Shown here piece by piece: positions 14,994 to 18,726 of a stretch of 18,726 nucleotides of DNA (position 1 is its first letter; every line of letters begins with the position of its first letter). A program made the translations under genes and the position numbers. Under the pieces are notes generated by a model. The model was not told the origin of the DNA, searched no databases, and worked only from the letters and a program-made list of their open reading frames with translations. The stretch is taken from positions 1 to 18,726 of the forward strand of contig NZ_CAKPXS010000033.1 of assembly GCF_934202235.1 (NCBI RefSeq), written 5' to 3'. The DNA is from an uncultured Limosilactobacillus sp. Lineage in GTDB: Bacteria; Bacillota; Bacilli; Lactobacillales; Lactobacillaceae.

Positions 14994-16331
14994 TTGTCTT
15001 TTGAAATTACACCCACTGACTTGAAACAATTCAGTCAAGATTACCAATCACGGCAAGATAGCGCCGTTTTAGAAAGTGCGGTCACCAAAAATGGTGTTCG
15101 CGCCGCTAGTTTTAACTGGCACGCCATTGCCGATAACGACCCTCACTTTTCGATTGACCTGGCAACCGGTGATGTCGCCGACCAAAAACGGTCTGGACGT
15201 TGCTGGATGTTTGCGGCATTAAACACGATGCGTCACCAGATGCACGAAAAGTTCAACCTCCCGGATAACTTTGAACTTTCCCAGTCGTACATGTTCTTCT
15301 GGGACAAGGTTGAAAAAGCTAACTGGTTCTACGAAAACGTCCTCAAAACAGCGAACCTGGACCATGACGACCGCCGGGTTGCCTGGTTAATGGCCACCCC
15401 CCAGCAAGACGGTGGCCAGTGGGATATGCTCTGCGCGCTGGTTGCCAAGTACGGGGTCGTTCCGCAGTCAGCCATGCCAGAATCATTTAACTCTAACTCG
15501 TCTGACGGGATTAACAGCGTCCTCAACAGTCAGTTACGTCACGACGCTGTTTCTCTTCGCAAACTGGTTAATGGCGGTGCCAGTGAAGAGGAACTGAACA
15601 AGACCCGGCAAAAGATGCTCAACAACGTCTACCGGATGCTGTGCTACGCCTTTGGTGAGCCAGTCACGACCTTCGACTGGGAATATCGGACCAAGAAGGA
15701 CAAGGAGTTCCACCGCGACGCTAACCTGACGCCGCAGAAGTTCTTTAAGAAGTACGTGGGCTGGAACCTTGACGACTACATCTCGATCATTCAGGCACCA
15801 ACGGCCGACAAGAAATACGGCAAGACCTACACGATTGATATGCTGGGCAACGTCGTGGGTGGCCGGCAGGTCAAGCACCTTAATTTGAAGATGGCTGACG
15901 TTAAACAATTGGCCATTAAGCAGCTACAGGCTGGCGAAAGTGTTTGGTTCGGTTCCGACGTTATCAAGTACTCTGAAACCAAGCACGGGATTATGGCGCT
16001 CAACACTTACAACTACGACCAACTCTTTGACACCGACCTGTCCATGTCGAAGGCCGACGCCCTGGATTATGGCGAATCAATGATGGACCACGCAATGGTT
16101 TTGACCGGTGTTGACCTGGTTGACGGTCAGCCAACCAAGTGGAAAGTTGAAAATTCATGGGGATCAAAAGTCGGCACCAAAGGCTACTTTGTAATGAGCG
16201 ATGCGTGGATGGATAAGTACGTTTATCAAGTTGTCATCAACCGTCACTACCTTAGCGACCAGCTGCAAAAACAAGCCGCTCAAGAACCAATCGTCCTGAA
16301 ACCATGGGACCCGATGGGGACACTAGCTTAA
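14994..16331 (+). CDS. pepC: Aminopeptidase C (bleomycin hydrolase family)
   Basis: This 445-residue cysteine aminopeptidase (C1B family) is a cytosolic, typically hexameric enzyme that trims N-terminal residues from peptides during proteolysis of milk or host proteins. The papain-like catalytic set is visible: Gln64 and Cys70 in QKRSGRCWMFAALN, His366 in DHAMVLTGV, and Asn387 in VENSWGS. Length and the C-terminal segment, which reaches into the active site in this family, are normal. The start is a TTG at 14994 with AGGAGG 7 nt upstream, giving the expected MSFEIT-type N-terminus. It has its own promoter. No terminator follows directly; the first one is the strong hairpin at 16439-16472 in the leader of the next gene. 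Confidence 0.96.
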   Translation: MSFEITPTDLKQFSQDYQSRQDSAVLESAVTKNGVRAASFNWHAIADNDPHFSIDLATGDVADQKRSGRCWMFAALNTMRHQMHEKFNLPDNFELSQSYMFFWDKVEKANWFYENVLKTANLDHDDRRVAWLMATPQQDGGQWDMLCALVAKYGVVPQSAMPESFNSNSSDGINSVLNSQLRHDAVSLRKLVNGGASEEELNKTRQKMLNNVYRMLCYAFGEPVTTFDWEYRTKKDKEFHRDANLTPQKFFKKYVGWNLDDYISIIQAPTADKKYGKTYTIDMLGNVVGGRQVKHLNLKMADVKQLAIKQLQAGESVWFGSDVIKYSETKHGIMALNTYNYDQLFDTDLSMSKADALDYGESMMDHAMVLTGVDLVDGQPTKWKVENSWGSKVGTKGYFVMSDAWMDKYVYQVVINRHYLSDQLQKQAAQEPIVLKPWDPMGTLA

Positions 16332-16346
16332 TAGCAGCATTAGTGC

Positions 16347-16374
16347 TTGACAAATACTAGGCGTATGATATAAT
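16347..16374 (+). promoter_or_regulatory. Near-perfect sigma-A promoter of the MFS leader
   Basis: Both hexamers are at consensus, TTGACA (16347-16352) and TATAAT (16369-16374), with 16-bp spacing. Transcription should start at about 16381, roughly 114 nt before the transporter ATG. Confidence 0.85.
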
Positions 16375-16380
16375 ACCTGA

Positions 16381-16494
16381 CAATTAAATATTAATTACTA
16401 ACCAAGCTTCTCCAGCTGTTCGGCTGGCGTAGAAGACCAAAGGGTTGAGATTTGAAATCTCAACCCTTTTTTATTTCAGAGGAGGTCTTGACAA
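16381..16494 (+). promoter_or_regulatory. Structured 5' leader with terminator: candidate attenuator
   Basis: A strong promoter is followed by hairpin P1 (CTTCT 16407-16411 with AGAAG 16431-16435; CCAGC 16412-16416 with GCTGG 16423-16427; 3-nt bulge). Then comes a complete intrinsic terminator, then the transporter's ribosome binding site (GGAGG 16481-16485). AAGACC (16433-16438) can alternatively pair with GGTCTT (16484-16489), which overlaps the end of that site. This pairing and P1 exclude each other, so a switch is possible. I recognise no known riboswitch or T-box sequence. The alternative is that the terminator simply ends pepC and a short RNA. Confidence 0.5.
16439..16472 (+). terminator. 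Intrinsic terminator inside the MFS leader
   Basis: Arms 16442-16452 and 16456-16466 pair perfectly (11 bp), with a further AAA/TTT extension, and six U residues follow (16467-16472). It would stop RNA from the promoter at 16347 after about 90 nt and also end pepC read-through transcripts. Confidence 0.92.
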
Positions 16495-17664
16495 ATGCAC
16501 AAGGAATTTAAACTTCACTGGCTGTTGATTGGCGAACTTTGTGGTAGTTTTGGCAACAGCTTTATTTGGCCGCTAACCACCGTTTATATGCATAACCAGC
16601 TTCACCAGCCATTAACTATCTCGGGAATTGTCCTGATGATCTATTCCTTTGCTAACATTGGCGGGAGTATTCTTGCCGGCAAACTTTTTGACCGCTACCA
16701 ACCTCGGTTGCTGATGTTAACTGGTCTGCTTGGTGCTACCATCGTTATGGGTTGCCTGGTCATTTCAAACGATTGGCCAGCTTACCCGTTGCTGCTCACC
16801 ATTTTTGGTTTCTTCAATGGCTGGTTAATTACGCTCCTCAACTCATTTGCCACCCAGGTTGCGACCGACAACAGCCGGCTTGTCTTCAACATGGTCTACC
16901 TCACCAACAACCTGGGAGTTGTGTTTGGGACGATGGTCGCCGGACCACTGTATCAGCTAGCTGGCAACAGTGTTGCACCACTCTTTGCCGTTTCCATTGT
17001 GATGTACCTCGCTTACTGCATCGTGGTTCGGTTTACCTTCAATATTGATCACCGTCAGCCTTCAGCGGCTGTCAACGACCGCTCTAAGACTGCTATTAGT
17101 ACCAGAACCGGTTACCTGCCACTTAACATTACGCTCCTCATGATGACCATGACCATCATGTGGCTCGCTTATACCCAATGGTCCAGCAACCTTTCTGTTT
17201 ATTTGACCCACCTCGGAATTTCACTCTCGCTTTATAGTTTGCTGTGGACGATTAACGGCATCCTGATTGTTATTTTTCAATTAGTCATTAGCTGGCTGAC
17301 TAAGCACGTTACTAACGACTACCTCTTTGTGGTAGTGGGGGTCTCTTCCTGTCTTTTGTCGTTTGTTATCCTAACTCATGCAATGTCATATCCAGCTTTT
17401 GTTCTGGGAATGGCCTTCTTAACCCTTGGTGAATCCACCGCTTTCCCGACTATTCCCGCAATTGTTAGCCGCCTGGCCTCGCCAGCTGTCCAGGGAAAGT
17501 ACCAGGGATTGCTTAACTCAGCCATTTCACTGGGCAAAGCCGTGGGCCCGCTACTGGGCGGAATCATTATTGAACTAACTTCCTACCAGTTCCTTTTTCT
17601 GTTTTGCATCACGATTATTGCACTAGCAGAAATAATGGTCATAATCGTGCAGCGCCTGCATTAA
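16495..17664 (+). CDS. MFS transporter, 12-TM (multidrug-efflux-like)
   Basis: The 389-residue protein has about 12 hydrophobic segments with a central charged loop (about 183-205), the usual MFS layout in the cytoplasmic membrane. Motif A is seen as GKLFDRYQPRLLM (62-74). The second half carries GKYQGLLNSAISLGKAVGPLLGG, resembling the motif region of MdtG/YttB-type multidrug exporters. The substrate cannot be told from sequence. The ATG at 16495 has AGAGGAGG with 9-nt spacing from GGAGG. Expression must pass a terminator in the leader, so it is probably conditional. No U-tract terminator follows on the plus strand; the convergent hairpin at 17694-17731 has its U-tract only on the other strand. 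Confidence 0.88.
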   Translation: MHKEFKLHWLLIGELCGSFGNSFIWPLTTVYMHNQLHQPLTISGIVLMIYSFANIGGSILAGKLFDRYQPRLLMLTGLLGATIVMGCLVISNDWPAYPLLLTIFGFFNGWLITLLNSFATQVATDNSRLVFNMVYLTNNLGVVFGTMVAGPLYQLAGNSVAPLFAVSIVMYLAYCIVVRFTFNIDHRQPSAAVNDRSKTAISTRTGYLPLNITLLMMTMTIMWLAYTQWSSNLSVYLTHLGISLSLYSLLWTINGILIVIFQLVISWLTKHVTNDYLFVVVGVSSCLLSFVILTHAMSYPAFVLGMAFLTLGESTAFPTIPAIVSRLASPAVQGKYQGLLNSAISLGKAVGPLLGGIIIELTSYQFLFLFCITIIALAEIMVIIVQRLH

Positions 17665-17686
17665 GAGTGTCTTGTGTCATAGTATT

Positions 17687-17731
17687 AAAAAACGACTGCC
17701 TACGTTCTGGAAAAGCCAAACGTTCACAGTC
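17687..17731 (-). terminator. Intrinsic terminator of the RibD-like pseudogene
   Basis: On the minus strand GACTG pairs with CAGTC, ACGT with ACGT, and TTGG with CCAG around a CTTTT loop, with internal loops. Six U residues follow (17687-17692). Confidence 0.65.
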
Positions 17732-17763
17732 ATGTATTGCTTACTACAGATACGCTTAAAAGA

Positions 17764-18467
17764 TCAGCGTATTGTTTCAGCCCGCTTAAATAGCAGGTGA
17801 ACACCACCATCTGACAACTTCTTGACGTCTTGAATATTAAACTGCTCATCAACAAATTGACCAAAAGTATTAAAGGCGCGTTTTCTCTGCGGGTCACCAC
17901 TAACGTAAGGCGCCACTACCAGGGATACCTGATCGACTAAGCCCGCTTTTAGGAAGGCCCCGTTGATTATCCCGCCACCACAAACAGCTAACGTCTGAAT
18001 TCCGAAGCAACGTTTGAGCTTAACCAGCGCCTCCTTCAAGTCTAAATTCTGGGTTCCGCAAACGAGATAGGGAATCTTCATCGACCGCAAAAAGACCATA
18101 TAAGCAACTGGCGCTTGGCGTGTTACCACCTCAATCGTACGGCTCTTGTAACCAAGTAGTTCTTTGTCCATCCGCAACGCCCGTGACGGTCAAAGCTGAC
18201 CTCCCAAGTTGCTGACTTAATTCCCGCCGGAACCCAGTCCTGATAGTCCAAATTGGCATCTTCATACTGACTTAAGTCAAGCTGGCCCGTTGCCGCGTAC
18301 ATGACAACAGTGGTGGCCCCATTAGCATTGGCGTTGCTTATTTTAAAAATCTGGCGATCATAGAGATCACCCGATATCTTTGTCGTTGGCAGACCATCGT
18401 AAGGCCCATCAATTGCCCCATCAATGGAGACCTACATATGAATAATGACTTTTGCGCTTTCCATCAT
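17764..18467 (-). pseudogene. RibD C-terminal/DHFR-like reductase, broken by stop and frameshift
   Basis: Read on the minus strand from an ATG at 18465-18467, the frame gives MMESAKVIIHM, meets TAG at 18432-18434, then continues as VSIDGAIDGPYDG and on to SFDRHGRCGWTKN. At about 18150-18172 the family-like sequence moves to the frame with one base missing and continues LGYKSRTIEVVT to CGGGIINGAFLKAGLVDQVSLVVAP and the stop at 17764. Joined, the parts make about 234 residues of a RibD_C/dihydrofolate-reductase-like NAD(P)H-dependent reductase: an SIDG start strand and GGGIING cofactor loop are visible. The 704-nt length is one base short of a whole frame. An alternative ATG lies at 18480-18482. 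The intact 3' part (TTG at 18175-18177) lacks half the fold, so it is unlikely to work alone. Sequencing error could explain one lesion, less easily both. Confidence 0.8.
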
Positions 18468-18495
18468 CAGCAACCCTACCATCTTTCTTACTATT

Positions 18496-18524
18496 ATTCT
18501 AATCGTTCTTTACCTGACTGTGAA
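18496..18524 (-). promoter_or_regulatory. Promoter of the RibD-like pseudogene
   Basis: On the minus strand, TTCACA (18519-18524) and TAGAAT (18496-18501) are 17 bp apart, each one base from consensus. The promoter is still intact although the gene behind it is broken. Confidence 0.6.
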
Positions 18525-18588
18525 ATACCAATTATTAATGAATGGTAGATTGTAAAATTTAAGTTGAACATTTGAGTGGACAGAAAAA

Positions 18589-18647
18589 CCCATAAAAGTC
18601 TTTAATGGTGTCGCCAAACTAAACCATGAAAGAAGGACCTTTATGGG
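18589..18647 (+). repeat. Inverted repeat covering the transposase start codon
   Basis: Arms 18589-18600 and 18636-18647 are complementary at 11 of 12 positions. The right arm contains the ATG at 18643-18645. Such hairpins in insertion sequences can block translation of RNA that enters from outside the element. Confidence 0.5.
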
Positions 18648-18726
18648 CATCACGATCGTGTTGTCATCGAAACACTCCGCAATGAGAATCATTCGCTACG
18701 CTATATTGCTAACTATCTTGGTTTTA
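18643..18726 (+). pseudogene. IS30-like transposase 5' end, partial and apparently frame-disrupted
   Basis: The ATG at 18643 opens MGITI, a plausible transposase start, but the recognisable helix-turn-helix (RVVIETLRNENHSLRYIANYLGF) is read in another frame from 18657. That frame meets a TGA at about 18627 with no start codon between. A small deletion between 18654 and 18660 would explain both. The gene continues beyond the window, so only about 28 codons can be judged. Confidence 0.4.

Larger units (their letters stand above)
18553..18726 (+). mobile_element. Left end of a probable IS30-family insertion sequence
   Basis: An AT-rich end (about 18555-18580) precedes a short leader and a transposase-like start. 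The conceptual peptide RVVIETLRNENHSLRYIANY resembles the N-terminal helix-turn-helix of IS30-type transposases. The element runs out of the window, so its right end, length and target duplication cannot be seen; the left boundary is approximate. Confidence 0.45.

Noticed and set aside
16381..16494. T-box or a known riboswitch before the MFS gene
   Set aside because: No T-box sequence (AGGGTGGNACCGCG) and no core of the purine, preQ1, THF, fluoride, guanidine or yybP-ykoY classes is visible.
16489..16494. Second TTGACA just before the MFS start codon
   Set aside because: No -10-like hexamer lies 15-19 bp downstream; it is the end of the ribosome binding site region repeating a short string by chance.
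1..18726. CRISPR array, tRNA or rRNA genes, prophage or integrase modules, toxin-antitoxin pairs
   Set aside because: No regularly spaced repeats, no cloverleaf-like or rRNA sequence, and no matching protein families were seen on either strand.

Overview
The window looks like a chromosomal segment of a lactic acid bacterium, most likely Limosilactobacillus or a close relative in the Lactobacillaceae. The basis is the intact dut-radA-yacL-gltX order, the typical lactobacillar peptidases (C69 dipeptidase PepD, bleomycin-hydrolase-type PepC), strong AGGAGG-type ribosome binding sites, and a moderate GC content with AT-rich spacers. The genus is inferred from family resemblance; no 16S rRNA gene or other species marker is present.

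Layout. From 1 to 13128 every gene reads leftward (minus strand): a coiled-coil NERD-domain protein; dipeptidase PepD; an alpha/beta hydrolase and a DJ-1/PfpI protein sharing an operon; a ThrE-like amino acid exporter followed by a 14-helix DHA2 drug/solute exporter; a 465-bp spacer holding a candidate small RNA on the plus strand; then gltX and the dut-radA-yacL operon. At about 13200 two promoters stand back to back and the direction flips. A small GNAT protein with rpiA, a hexapeptide acetyltransferase, pepC and an MFS transporter preceded by a leader with an intrinsic terminator all read rightward. The last kilobase is decaying accessory DNA: a RibD/DHFR-family gene broken by a stop codon and a frameshift, then the left end of what looks like an IS30-family element running out of the window.

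Functionally the region is mostly housekeeping: nucleotide sanitation (dUTPase), recombination repair (RadA), a membrane PIN/TRAM protein (YacL), tRNA charging (GltX), pentose phosphate metabolism (RpiA), and peptide breakdown (PepD, PepC) with three membrane exporters or transporters. Nearly every transcription unit ends in a recognisable intrinsic terminator, and many have a readable sigma-A promoter, so transcript boundaries are unusually clear.

I see no CRISPR array, prophage, toxin-antitoxin pair or multi-gene defence island. The best candidates for something undescribed are RNAs: (1) a roughly 145-nt plus-strand transcript at about 8124-8270 that can fold into four consecutive hairpins, three with C-rich loops able to pair with Shine-Dalgarno sequences; and (2) a roughly 115-nt leader before the MFS transporter gene, with a near-perfect promoter, a stem, a strong terminator and a possible alternative pairing that would cover the ribosome binding site.
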